Below, piece after piece: positions 1 through 8,014 of a DNA stretch of 64,000 bases. The notes under the pieces were generated by a model. The model was not told the DNA's origin. It ran no database searches and saw only the letters and a program-made list of their open reading frames with translations. Position 1 is the stretch's first letter; every line of letters begins with the position of its first letter. The DNA is taken from contig NZ_BIMF01000003.1 in the NCBI RefSeq assembly GCF_004000945.1, positions 310,001 through 374,000 of the forward strand. The letters run 5' to 3'. This stretch comes from Paenibacillus lautus NBRC 15380. GTDB taxonomy: Bacteria > Bacillota > Bacilli > Paenibacillales > Paenibacillaceae. A program made the translations under genes and the position numbers.

Positions 1-1
1 G

Positions 2-367
2 GATATGGCGAATGCGATGATCCGTTTTGAGAACGGTGCCTCTTTACTGGTGGACGTCAGCTTCACACTGCATTCGAAGGAAAATCTGCAATCCGTTAAA
101 TTGTATGGAGACAAGGGCGGATTCGAGATTGATCCTGAAGTGGTCATCGTAACGGAGAAGCACGATACCATCATCAACATCCAGCCTCAAACGGACAACA
201 AAGGATTCGATTTTGACGCGGCTTTCCAAAGCGAAGTCAATCATTTCATTTCCAGCATCGAGAACGGCACGTCACCTCTCAGCCCGGTAGAAGACGGCGT
301 TGAGATCATGAAGATTCTGTGCGGGATCTATGAATCCGCCGAAAAAGGGGTTGAAGTTCTCTTATGA
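2..367 (+). CDS. Gfo/Idh/MocA family oxidoreductase, C-terminal part (cut by window start)
   Basis: This is the C-terminal 121 or so residues of an NAD(P)-dependent sugar or polyol dehydrogenase; the reading frame is open to the window edge, so the Rossmann domain lies outside. What is visible is the alpha/beta substrate domain, with a beta-strand pattern (IRFENGASLLVDVSF, LYGDKGGFEID) and a closing helix (FQSEVNHFISSIENG, then GVEIMKILCGIYESAEKG) typical of the family. Its TGA stop overlaps the ATG of the next gene in ATGA, so the two are translationally coupled. The context is a catabolic operon with two TIM-barrel isomerases. The substrate cannot be told from this part. Confidence 0.85.
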   Translation, partial: DMANAMIRFENGASLLVDVSFTLHSKENLQSVKLYGDKGGFEIDPEVVIVTEKHDTIINIQPQTDNKGFDFDAAFQSEVNHFISSIENGTSPLSPVEDGVEIMKILCGIYESAEKGVEVLL

Positions 368-1221
368 AACTAGGAATAAGCTCGTACAGCCTGTACCAGG
401 CCATGAACAAAGGCGAAATGACCATTACCGATGTCATCGACTACGTTGCGGAAATCGGCGGAGAGCATATCGAGATCGTTCCGCTCGGCTTTAACCTGAA
501 GGAAACACCGGAGTTGATCGATACGATTAAATCCCATGCCGCATCCAAAGGACTTGAAATCTCCAACTATGCCATCGGCGCTAATTTTGCGGAATTGGAT
601 GACGCTGCTTATGAAGCGGAGATTGAACGAGTTAAAGGCGAAGTGGACATTGCAGCTGCGCTTGGCGTCAAGCTGATGCGCCATGACGTAGGCTCTTCCA
701 AGGACTTGTCCATCACGCATTTCCTGGAGGAGCTTCCCCGTTTGGCCAATGCATGCCGTATCATAGCCGATTACGCGGCAGAACGCGGCATTACCACAAG
801 CGTGGAGAACCATGGCTATTTCATTCAGCATAGCGACCGCGTAAAAGCGCTGGTTCAGACCGTTAATCACCCTAACTTCAAAACAACCCTGGACATCGGG
901 AACTTCCTCTGTGCAGATGAGGTGTCCACCGTGGCTGTCAAGAACAACATCGGCTTGGCTTCGATGGTTCACTTCAAAGACTTCTATTATCGCCCGGCTC
1001 ACCGCGCACCTGGATCCGGTTGGTTTAACACCTCCAGCGGCAACTGGCTGCGTGGCGCGATTGTCGGCCAAGGCGATATCGATATGCCGGAAGTCGTTCG
1101 CATCGTGAAGGAATCCGGATATGACGGCTACATCTCGATTGAATTCGAGGGGCTGGAAGATTGCCGGACGGGAGCTAAGTTTGGATTGGAATATCTCCGT
1201 AAAGCCTGGAACGAAGCTTAA
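364..1221 (+). CDS. Sugar phosphate isomerase/epimerase (xylose isomerase-like TIM barrel)
   Basis: A 285-residue protein of the AP-endonuclease-2/xylose-isomerase-like TIM-barrel family, which isomerises or epimerises sugars, keto-sugars or inositol derivatives with a divalent metal. The usual metal-ligand motifs are present in order: SVENHG near residue 150, TLDIGN near 180, VHFKDF near 205 and ISIEFEG near 260. There is no signal peptide, so it is cytoplasmic. It overlaps the dehydrogenase upstream by four bases and is followed after 49 bases by a second member of the same family. Together they suggest oxidation of a sugar or polyol followed by isomerisation. The family is sure; the substrate is unknown. 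Confidence 0.85.
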   Translation: MKLGISSYSLYQAMNKGEMTITDVIDYVAEIGGEHIEIVPLGFNLKETPELIDTIKSHAASKGLEISNYAIGANFAELDDAAYEAEIERVKGEVDIAAALGVKLMRHDVGSSKDLSITHFLEELPRLANACRIIADYAAERGITTSVENHGYFIQHSDRVKALVQTVNHPNFKTTLDIGNFLCADEVSTVAVKNNIGLASMVHFKDFYYRPAHRAPGSGWFNTSSGNWLRGAIVGQGDIDMPEVVRIVKESGYDGYISIEFEGLEDCRTGAKFGLEYLRKAWNEA

Positions 1222-1270
1222 AGCAGACGGCTTATGGATGACACAAGGATGATATAAGGGGGATATTAGG

Positions 1271-2167
1271 ATGTCGAAGCCTATCATGCCTAACAAAATT
1301 GGCGTTATTGTTGACAGCTTTCGGGTTGGAGTAAGAGATGGTCTTCTTAAAGCAAGGGATGTCGGTGCAGACGGCGTTCAGATCTATGCCGTTCACGGCG
1401 AAATGGATCCGGCCAACCTCTCTGCTTCGGCCCGAAAAGAACTGAAGGATTACATCGATTCACTGGGACTTGAAATCTCCGCCCTCGTTGGTGACCTTGG
1501 CGGACACGGCTTCCAGGACCCTGCTGAAAATGCGGCTAAAATCGAGAAATCCAAGCGAATCATGGAGCTCGGCTTGGAGCTGGGAACCAATATCATCACC
1601 ACGCATATCGGCATCGTGCCGCAAGATCACAACAGCCGCGTATACGAAACGATGCACAAAGCTTGCCTGGAGCTTAGCACGTTCGCGAAGTCCATGAACG
1701 CATTCTTTGCCATCGAGACAGGTCCGGAGCCTTCGGCTCATTTGAAATCATTCCTGGACGGTCTGGGTTCCAACGGTGTATCCGTTAACTTTGATCCAGC
1801 CAATATGGTCATGGTCACTGGGGACGATCCGGTACAGGGTGTGTACAACCTGAAGGATTATATCGTTCATACGCACGCGAAGGACGGAATCAAGCTGGTT
1901 GATTACATCGACCCTCGTGATGTATACGGCGATTTCGGATACGAGGCACCTGCCCTTGACCATGACAAAATTGCCGATATGGCGGAATCCGGCGAGAAGT
2001 TCCGTGAGGTACCGCTTGGAGAAGGCGGCGTTAACTGGAATGCTTACCTTCAAGCTCTCAAGGATATTGGCTATACGGGGTATCTGACGATCGAACGTGA
2101 AGTGAAAGCCAATCCGGAAGCGGATATCAAGCTCGCTGTTGACTTCTTGAAAACATTCAGAGCTTAG
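1271..2167 (+). CDS. Sugar phosphate isomerase/epimerase (xylose isomerase-like TIM barrel)
   Basis: A 298-residue second TIM-barrel isomerase/epimerase of the operon. Metal-site motifs are FAIETGPEP (Glu), SVNFDPANM (Asp), IVHTHAKDG (His) and LTIEREV (Glu), in the expected order. The start follows GGGGGATATTAGG at a good distance. It diverges clearly from the gene before it, so this is not a recent tandem duplication; the two probably act on different intermediates. It ends 77 bases before a strong bidirectional terminator. The reaction is not identifiable from sequence alone. Confidence 0.85.
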   Translation: MSKPIMPNKIGVIVDSFRVGVRDGLLKARDVGADGVQIYAVHGEMDPANLSASARKELKDYIDSLGLEISALVGDLGGHGFQDPAENAAKIEKSKRIMELGLELGTNIITTHIGIVPQDHNSRVYETMHKACLELSTFAKSMNAFFAIETGPEPSAHLKSFLDGLGSNGVSVNFDPANMVMVTGDDPVQGVYNLKDYIVHTHAKDGIKLVDYIDPRDVYGDFGYEAPALDHDKIADMAESGEKFREVPLGEGGVNWNAYLQALKDIGYTGYLTIEREVKANPEADIKLAVDFLKTFRA

Positions 2168-2244
2168 CATTCACACAATCATTCAGAGTTCTTGCTGCAG
2201 GATGTCAAGGCTATTGCTTGATACGCAGCCGTGACTCATTAACG

Positions 2245-2284
2245 AAACAAGGCCAATCAGGCTATTCCCTGATTGGCCTTGTTT
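2245..2284. terminator. Bidirectional rho-independent terminator
   Basis: A perfect 17-bp inverted repeat (arms 2245-2261 and 2268-2284, 6-base loop) whose ends read AAAC on one side and GTTT on the other. It lies between two converging operons and can serve both. Confidence 0.85.
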
Positions 2285-2313
2285 ATATTGGTTTTACTCT
2301 AAAGTAAGTAAAA

Positions 2314-3345
2314 TTAAGAGACCACCTGTTTCCCCGATACGGTCTCCAAAGCGCCGTTCGCTCTCGCGGAACGAATCTCGGCTTCAATAATTTCTAGCGA
2401 TCCGGCAGCGCTTTCTGGCGTACATACCGTTACCGGCTCTCCTTGTGCAACATGCTCAATGAAATACCGGAGTTCACGGTAATAGCCGGAATCCCCGGAC
2501 AGCTCAGCCGTAAAGCCTGGAGCGTCTTCAGGATACACCGTCAGTTCATTATTCTCGAACACCAGCGTAGCCTCCTCGAAATTCACCCGGTATCCCATAT
2601 AAAAACCGTGTTCGCCGTGCAGTGTCCAATCCGCATGTGCGTTAATCACTTTGCCATCCGGGAAACTGTAGTGGGTGGATACGATATCGTACGAGCTTCC
2701 TTTAATCATCGTTTTGGCGAATGTTGATACCCGCTCCGGTTTGCCCATCAGCCAATGGATCATATCCACGTCATGCACATGCATGTCCGTGATACAGCCA
2801 CCGCTCTTGTCTCCTTCCAGGAACCAGCCTTGAGGCGGCTCCGATCCCCGGAAGAATTCGCCTGCAACGATGCTTCCATAACGGCCGTCCTCCACGCATT
2901 CTTTTAAATATTCATAGGCTGGCCAAAAACGCAGGCATTGTCCGATCATGAGCGTTTTTCCTGCGCGCTCGGCTGTTTTCACCATGCGCCAGGCTTCCTC
3001 GGAGCTGCCTGCGACAGGTTTCTCGCACATGACGTGAATGCCCCGCTCCAACAGCATGCAGGACATGTCCGCATGCAAATAAGTCGGCAGGCATACATCC
3101 ACAATATCCAGCTCTTCATGCTCCAGCATTTTGTCCACATGGTCATAAAGATGATAGGGCTCCAGGTCGTATACATCCCGTTCGGTCGCCATATTGCCGT
3201 TGGCTTTACTGTCCTTAAGCTCATCGATACGCAGGTCGCAAATCGCCACCAGCTGGATGGCCGCACCCTCTTCGGCTAGTCGAACATAATTGTCAAAATG
3301 CATGCGGCCCATGAACCCAAATCCCAATATTCCGATTTTCAGCAT
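2314..3345 (-). CDS. Gfo/Idh/MocA family oxidoreductase
   Basis: A 343-residue complete NAD(P)-dependent dehydrogenase. The N-terminal Rossmann motif GILGFGFMGRMH and the family hallmark EKP motif (CEKPVAG, near residue 127) are visible, followed by the C-terminal alpha/beta domain with the conserved GGCITDMHVHDVDMIHW helix carrying the catalytic Asp/His pair. The start follows GGAGGGAATAAGG. It is the downstream gene of a two-gene unit with the TIM-barrel gene at 3369-4256 and probably oxidises a sugar or cyclitol. It repeats the functional pairing seen at 2-2167 but with different sequences. Confidence 0.9.
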   Translation of the reverse strand: MLKIGILGFGFMGRMHFDNYVRLAEEGAAIQLVAICDLRIDELKDSKANGNMATERDVYDLEPYHLYDHVDKMLEHEELDIVDVCLPTYLHADMSCMLLERGIHVMCEKPVAGSSEEAWRMVKTAERAGKTLMIGQCLRFWPAYEYLKECVEDGRYGSIVAGEFFRGSEPPQGWFLEGDKSGGCITDMHVHDVDMIHWLMGKPERVSTFAKTMIKGSSYDIVSTHYSFPDGKVINAHADWTLHGEHGFYMGYRVNFEEATLVFENNELTVYPEDAPGFTAELSGDSGYYRELRYFIEHVAQGEPVTVCTPESAAGSLEIIEAEIRSARANGALETVSGKQVVS

Positions 3346-3368
3346 CCTTATTCCCTCCGTATCCCTTA

Positions 3369-4256
3369 TTATGATTGGCCTTGATGCTCGCGTGCATCTG
3401 GCTTGCGCAAAGATGGCGTGCGTCCAAGAATCGCATCCATTGCATTGGATGTATTAAATATAATTTGCTCCGAATAGTGGGTATACGCCGGGATCATCTC
3501 TGCCGTAACATAGTTGTCATAACCGATCAAACGCAGCGCTTCAACGACGGCCGGATAATTAACGTCCCCTGCCAACAGATCGACAAAACCGTGCAGTCCG
3601 CCTGCCTGTCTGCGGTAATCTTTGAAATGGACTTTTTTGATCCGCTCACCCAAAATCCGAATCCAGTGCTCCGGATAACCGTTATTCACAACATTGCCTA
3701 CGTCGAAATAGGAGCCGACATATTCGGAACCGATCTCATCGATGAAGGTCCGCAATTCCAGTGGTGACAGCAGGAATTTATTCCATACATTCTCGATCGC
3801 GATGGCAACGCCGGCGCTTTCAGCGTAAGGAACCAGCTTGCGAATGGATTCTTGAGCCCGCTCGTAGGCATATTCGTAATCGATGACGGCTGAACCAGGA
3901 ACAAAATCGACCCCGACCGCCCCTGGGATCACAAGTATGGCATCCACTCCGAAAGCAGACGCAAGTTCCAGCTGCTTCTTGCAAATATCCATGGCCTTCT
4001 CACGGACAGCCGGATCATCACTTGTCATCGGATATTCCCAATACAAACCTGTCGCCAAACCCGCGATATCCAGGTCCGCTTCTTTCAGCTGTGCCGTTAT
4101 GGCCTGTACTTCTTTATCGCCAGCTTGAAGCCCGAGCTCCCCTGTTTGGTTTAGTGACAATTCGATTCCTTCAAACCCGGCTTCTTTGGCCAATCGGATG
4201 CAGTCGGAGATGGAAGCATCTCCCGGGAACGACCAGATATTAATCCCTTTCTTCAT
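3369..4256 (-). CDS. Sugar phosphate isomerase/epimerase (xylose isomerase-like TIM barrel)
   Basis: A 295-residue TIM-barrel isomerase/epimerase. Metal-ligand motifs are IAIENVWNK, SYFDVGNV, VHFKDYR and VTAEMIPAY, in family order. The start is preceded by AGGAGGGATTTACG. It is first in a two-gene operon with the oxidoreductase 23 bases downstream and is transcribed away from an AraC-cupin regulator, which most likely controls it. The substrate is unknown. Confidence 0.87.
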   Translation of the reverse strand: MKKGINIWSFPGDASISDCIRLAKEAGFEGIELSLNQTGELGLQAGDKEVQAITAQLKEADLDIAGLATGLYWEYPMTSDDPAVREKAMDICKKQLELASAFGVDAILVIPGAVGVDFVPGSAVIDYEYAYERAQESIRKLVPYAESAGVAIAIENVWNKFLLSPLELRTFIDEIGSEYVGSYFDVGNVVNNGYPEHWIRILGERIKKVHFKDYRRQAGGLHGFVDLLAGDVNYPAVVEALRLIGYDNYVTAEMIPAYTHYSEQIIFNTSNAMDAILGRTPSLRKPDAREHQGQS

Positions 4257-4314
4257 CGTAAATCCCTCCTAAAATCAATAGGTTGATGTTGTAACACTCG
4301 TTTTCTGAAACGCA

Positions 4315-4424
4315 TCATTTGACTTTTTCCGTCAAGTTGTAAATAAACCATTTGGATGTAATAATACTTATATAATAAATAAATATTCCGCCAAATGATT
4401 TAGATAGAAAAGTGATTATTTGGA
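4315..4424. promoter_or_regulatory. Divergent promoter region with repeated ATTTGGA/TCAAAT-like boxes
   Basis: The 219 bases between the divergent isomerase gene (minus) and AraC gene (plus) are AT-rich. They hold repeated short boxes: CATTTGAC near 4316, CATTTGGA at 4349-4356, the inverse CCAAATGA at 4391-4398 and TATTTGGA at 4417-4424. Such direct and inverted half sites are the usual layout for AraC-type regulators. This is a proposal from spacing and repetition only. Confidence 0.4.
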
Positions 4425-4475
4425 CAATTCCGTTCTATTTACCATCTCTTAATAACATTTTGGAGTGAGCATACG

Positions 4476-5381
4476 ATGGCCGATATGGACCTCGATTTTC
4501 CGATACAACGCGAAGCGCCCTTTCGCGAATGGTCACCCTGCATTCACTATGCGCAGTTTCAACGCATGGCGACGGGATCACTCCCGCAGCGCAGGTTATA
4601 CGATTTTGAGCTGCTCTATGTATACCAAGGGGAAGCCGCTACAACGATGTACGGGAACCGCTATCGCATCGAGGCCGGTCAGCTGATTTTTCTGCCGTCC
4701 GGTGTTTACCATCAGAATGAGGTGGTTTCCCATCCTGACGCGCGGTTTCTGGGGATTCATTTTGATTTCTTTGATGAGCTGGACATACAGACCGAAGCGG
4801 ATATGATCGTGAATGAAGCCGTGCTGGATACGGATAAATTCGCGCATGAAGCGGTGTCCTCCGCATTTCCCCCACTCTCTTCCCGTGTCATCTACACGCC
4901 ACCATTGCCATGCGTTCAGATGATGGAACGAATCGTGGAGGAATTCACCCTGCGTCCCGCCGGCTATGAGCTTGCCTGCAAAGGGCTGATGCTGGATGTG
5001 CTGGTGCAACTGCTTCGGACGCATCCTTCCCAGGCCTTGACGGAAACGTCACCGCACGATGCCAAACTGATTGAACTGATGTCTCAAATCGAAAAAACTC
5101 CAGCCAAAGACTGGAGCAACAAAGTGATTGCGGAGCATTTGATGTTAAGCCCGGATCATACCGCCAAATTGTTTAAACGCTTTGCCGGGATGCCGCCAAG
5201 TGAATTCGTGCAATCCGTTCGTCACCGGGAAGCACGTCGGCTTCTCCGGGAATCCGACATCTCGATCGAGGCGGTTGGCGAAGGGGTCGGATACCCGGAT
5301 ATTCATTATTTTAGCCGAATCTTCCGCAGACTGGAGGGGATTACCGCTACCGATTACCGCAAACTCTCAAGAATTCTGTAA
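4476..5381 (+). CDS. AraC family transcriptional regulator with N-terminal cupin
   Basis: A 301-residue one-component regulator. Residues about 25-110 form a cupin-like sensing domain (GQLIFLPSGVYHQNEV is the typical sugar-binding AraC cupin turn), and about 200-300 carry the two-helix-turn-helix AraC DNA-binding domain (VIAEHLMLSPDHTAKLFKRFAG, then ISIEAVGEGVGYPDIHYFSRIFRR). The start follows TTTTGGAGTGAGC. It is transcribed away from the isomerase-dehydrogenase operon at 2314-4256 and likely activates it in response to the sugar. Its last 15 bases overlap the end of the converging aminotransferase gene. Confidence 0.9.
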   Translation: MADMDLDFPIQREAPFREWSPCIHYAQFQRMATGSLPQRRLYDFELLYVYQGEAATTMYGNRYRIEAGQLIFLPSGVYHQNEVVSHPDARFLGIHFDFFDELDIQTEADMIVNEAVLDTDKFAHEAVSSAFPPLSSRVIYTPPLPCVQMMERIVEEFTLRPAGYELACKGLMLDVLVQLLRTHPSQALTETSPHDAKLIELMSQIEKTPAKDWSNKVIAEHLMLSPDHTAKLFKRFAGMPPSEFVQSVRHREARRLLRESDISIEAVGEGVGYPDIHYFSRIFRRLEGITATDYRKLSRIL

Positions 5382-6572
5382 GGTGGGCAGACCATGGTCA
5401 GCACTTGCGTGCGTTCTAAGCCAGCGATCCATTCGATCGAGTGCTTCGCTCAATTGATCGGACGAAGTTGCATACGAGCAGCGAATAAAGCCTTCGCCCC
5501 CGGCGCCAAACACATGACCGGGTACAACTGCGACCTTTGCCTCCCGAAGCAATCGCTCCGCAAACTGCTGCGAGCCCAGACCCGTTCCGGTTATGCTGGG
5601 GAACGCGTAGAAAGCACCTTGAGGATTGCGGCAGCTTAGGCCGATATCGGACAGACCTTGCACAAACATCCTTCTGCGTTCATCATAAGCCCGCTTCATT
5701 ACGTCCCGATCCCCGAGTCCATTCCTTAAACATTCGAGAGCCGCAATCTGCCCCATGATGGGTGCACAGAGTGCAGTATATTGATGAATCTTGACCATAG
5801 CGCTCACCAGTTGGGAATCGCCGCAGAGGTATCCGACCCGCCAGCCCGTCATGGCAAAAGCTTTGGAAAATCCGCCGATGACGATGGTGCGCTCCCGCAT
5901 TCGAGGCAGCGAAGCAATGCTGGTATGCGTGCGGCCATAGGTAAGTTCGGCATACATCTCGTCTGAGATCACCACCAAATTGTGCGTAATCGCAAGGCGT
6001 GCAATCGGAAACCAATCCTCATAGGTCATAACGGCGCCTGTCGGATTGCTCGGAAAGTTAACAACGATCGCTTTCGTCCGGGGTGTAATCACCTTCTGCA
6101 GCGCGTCCGCAGTCAATTTGAAGTCATGCTCTGCGGAGAGCTCCAGTTCGACGACAGTTCCTCCGTTCAATTGCACAAGAGGAGCATACGCCACATATCC
6201 CGGCACGGGAATAATAATTTCATCCCCCGGCGAGATGAGCGCCCGCAGCGTAAGGTCAATCGCTTCGCTGCCGCCAACCGTGACCAGTATCTCGCTCGTC
6301 GGATCATATTGCAGCTGGAATCCGGCAACCAGATATTCCGCAATCCCTTCCCTTAGCTCCGTTAGCCCTTCATTCGGCGTATACATCGTGCGGCCATGCT
6401 CCAGAGCTCGTTTGCAAGCCTCAATCGCACACGAGGGCGTCACAAAATCCGGTTCACCCACGCCGAGAGAAATGACGTCACCATCCGCTTCCGCAGCATT
6501 AAAAAATTGCCGGATGCCGGAAGGCGGCATGACTTGCACCGTTGATGTTAGAAAGCTGCTCGTTGTATTCAT
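5367..6572 (-). CDS. PLP-dependent class I/II aminotransferase
   Basis: A 401-residue aspartate-aminotransferase-fold enzyme (PatA/AspC-like). It shows NFPSNPTGAV (substrate-binding Asn-Pro), VISDEMYAELTY (PLP ring Asp and Tyr), the Schiff-base lysine motif GGFSKAFAMTGWRVGY, and the C-terminal Arg motif FIRCSYA that binds the substrate carboxylate. It begins 7 bases after the end of ddl and so sits in its operon. That suggests a link to alanine or cell-wall precursor supply, but the amino-acid specificity cannot be read from sequence. It is not a D-amino-acid transaminase, which has a different fold. Confidence 0.88.
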   Translation of the reverse strand: MNTTSSFLTSTVQVMPPSGIRQFFNAAEADGDVISLGVGEPDFVTPSCAIEACKRALEHGRTMYTPNEGLTELREGIAEYLVAGFQLQYDPTSEILVTVGGSEAIDLTLRALISPGDEIIIPVPGYVAYAPLVQLNGGTVVELELSAEHDFKLTADALQKVITPRTKAIVVNFPSNPTGAVMTYEDWFPIARLAITHNLVVISDEMYAELTYGRTHTSIASLPRMRERTIVIGGFSKAFAMTGWRVGYLCGDSQLVSAMVKIHQYTALCAPIMGQIAALECLRNGLGDRDVMKRAYDERRRMFVQGLSDIGLSCRNPQGAFYAFPSITGTGLGSQQFAERLLREAKVAVVPGHVFGAGGEGFIRCSYATSSDQLSEALDRMDRWLRTHASADHGLPTLQNS

Positions 6573-6578
6573 ATGCTT

Positions 6579-7496
6579 CTACTCCTTGCCTTCGCTTTTT
6601 CGTTCCGATAATGAAGTTTCAATAATGGCATCCAGAAGTCCGCTGAACGAATAACCCGCCGCTTCCGCGCTTCTCGGCAGCAGACTGTTCTTCGTTAAAC
6701 CCGGGAGCGTGTTGACCTCCAAAATATAAGGAATATCGTCCTTCAGGATGATATCGATCCGGGCATACACCCTGCACTTCAGCGCCTTATAGCATTGAAG
6801 CGCTGCCGCGCGCACTCGCTGCTGAAGTTCGGAGGGAAGCTCAATCACTTGCTCATCCGCTTCGCCATCTACGTATTTGGATGTATAATCGAAAAACTCG
6901 GAGTTCGGCTTGATGGACACAATCGGGAGCATCTCGCCATTCAAGACCGGGCAAGTAATCTCTTCTCCCTCGATCAGTTGCTCGATCATCACGGAGCGGT
7001 CCCACCCCAATGCCTCTTCAACCGCGGAAGCTAGGGCATTCGCATCACGCACGATCCGAGTGCCAACGCTGGACCCGCCTGCGTTCGGCTTCACCACGAC
7101 AGGAAAACCAAGTCCCTCCACGTCGGCGGCGGCCAGCTCCTCCATACTGTTGACTATGATCCAATCGGCTGTATTCAATTCCTCGTACCGCAGCAGCTTC
7201 TTGCTCAGGTCTTTATCCATGCAGACACTGCTGGAGAGAACGCCGCTTCCGGTATACGGAATGCCCAGGGAGTCGAGTGTGCCTTGCACCGTCCCATCTT
7301 CCCCGTATTGCCCGTGCAGGGCGAGCAAAGCGATATCGATGCCTTCGGTTTTGCTGATCAGCTCGCGTTTATCGTTAATCTCGATCGGATAGACCTCGTA
7401 GCGGCTTTTATCCAGATGAGCTATCATCTCTTTGCCGGTCATTAGCGAAACTTCCCGCTCGGATGATACGCCTCCCATGATGACGCCAACCTTCAT
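6579..7496 (-). CDS. ddl: D-alanine--D-alanine ligase
   Basis: A 305-residue ATP-grasp ligase that makes the D-Ala-D-Ala dipeptide for peptidoglycan. Visible motifs are the N-terminal GGVSSEREVSLMTG (substrate Glu of the SERE motif), GGSSVGT of the ATP-grasp loop, the omega-loop FDYTSKY, and EVNTLPGLTKNSLLPRSA with the metal-binding Glu/Asn. The SKY end of the omega loop keeps the Tyr that typifies D-Ala rather than D-lactate ligases; the first Tyr of the common YDYxxKY motif is Phe here. The reading frame is open 42 codons further upstream, but AGGAGGGAACATC directly precedes the ATG at 7496, which gives normal length. It is followed by the aminotransferase; a MocR-type regulator lies 518 bases upstream. 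Confidence 0.94.
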   Translation of the reverse strand: MKVGVIMGGVSSEREVSLMTGKEMIAHLDKSRYEVYPIEINDKRELISKTEGIDIALLALHGQYGEDGTVQGTLDSLGIPYTGSGVLSSSVCMDKDLSKKLLRYEELNTADWIIVNSMEELAAADVEGLGFPVVVKPNAGGSSVGTRIVRDANALASAVEEALGWDRSVMIEQLIEGEEITCPVLNGEMLPIVSIKPNSEFFDYTSKYVDGEADEQVIELPSELQQRVRAAALQCYKALKCRVYARIDIILKDDIPYILEVNTLPGLTKNSLLPRSAEAAGYSFSGLLDAIIETSLSERKSEGKE

Positions 7497-7525
7497 GATG
7501 TTCCCTCCTAAAAAGTTTAGTATGA

Positions 7526-7663
7526 CAGCACTCCGCATGCGGATTATTCTTCCGATCTCTGTTGCCCTCAGATTTCCACTGATTTGAATATTCATTGTTG
7601 AAATCCGACCGCAAAGGAGCACGCTGCGCTTCTCCAGAATAATTCCGCCTTCTCCGTTGAAGT
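7526..7663. repeat. Intergenic structured repeat, copy 1
   Basis: A 138-base unit repeated at 7702-7839 with 10 differences (about 93 % identity). It contains a hairpin with 15-base arms (7562-7576 and 7600-7614, 12 of 15 paired) and a conserved tail CGCTGCGCTTCTCCAGAAT. A diverged copy is at 43341-43455. Confidence 0.85.
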
Positions 7664-7701
7664 CAAAAGATTTCTCAGAGAAGCATTCCTTGTATGCTAA
7701 T

Positions 7702-7839
7702 CAGCACTTCGCATGCGGATTATTCTTCCGATCTCTGTTGCCCTCTGATTTCCATTGATTTGAATATTCGTTGTTGAAATCTGCCGGCAAAGGAGAACGC
7801 TCCGCTTCTCCAGCATAATTCCGCCTTCTCCGTTGAAGT
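7702..7839. repeat. Intergenic structured repeat, copy 2
   Basis: Second copy of the 138-base unit, in direct orientation, 176 bases from copy 1. Hairpin arms are at 7738-7752 and 7776-7790. Some of the ten differences fall in the stem arms and leave the pairing count unchanged at 12 of 15. Confidence 0.85.
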
Positions 7840-7854
7840 TGAAGATCTCTTATT

Positions 7855-7878
7855 CAGGTTGAAACACCTTTCAACCTG
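7855..7878. promoter_or_regulatory. Perfect 10-bp inverted repeat upstream of ddl
   Basis: CAGGTTGAAA, a 4-base spacer (CACC), then TTTCAACCTG. It lies between the end of the MocR-type gene and ddl. No T-run follows on either strand, so it looks more like a protein site or mRNA stem than a terminator. The binder is unknown. Confidence 0.5.
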
Positions 7879-7884
7879 TTAAAC

Positions 7885-7953
7885 AGCATCATACTTCGCA
7901 TTTGCTTACGTCCTGGCATTTTTGCAATTTATTTCTTATTAGCATCATTTCGC
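7885..7953. promoter_or_regulatory. Direct repeat pair AGCATCAT..TTCGC, candidate MocR-type operator
   Basis: AGCATCATACTTCGC at 7885-7899 and AGCATCATTTCGC at 7941-7953 are direct repeats 56 bases apart, between the MocR-type gene and ddl. MocR/GabR proteins are known to bind directly repeated boxes, and a MocR-type protein controls ddl in Brevibacillus brevis (DdlR). Assignment here is inference. The first repeat also resembles the start of the 138-base repeat unit, so it may instead be the edge of a decayed third copy. Confidence 0.35.
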
Positions 7954-8014
7954 TTCATCAGTTGAAAACCGACTTTTTCTCCAGTTTTCGCTGCTTCTAT
8001 TTTGCTCTGCTTTA

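Noticed and set aside
370..1296. A 308-codon minus-strand frame
   Set aside because: It is antisense to the TIM-barrel gene, which has full metal-site motifs.
6579..7496. D-Ala-D-Lac (vancomycin-resistance type) ligase
   Set aside because: The SKY end of the omega loop keeps the Tyr typical of D-Ala-D-Ala ligases, and no vanH or vanX is nearby.
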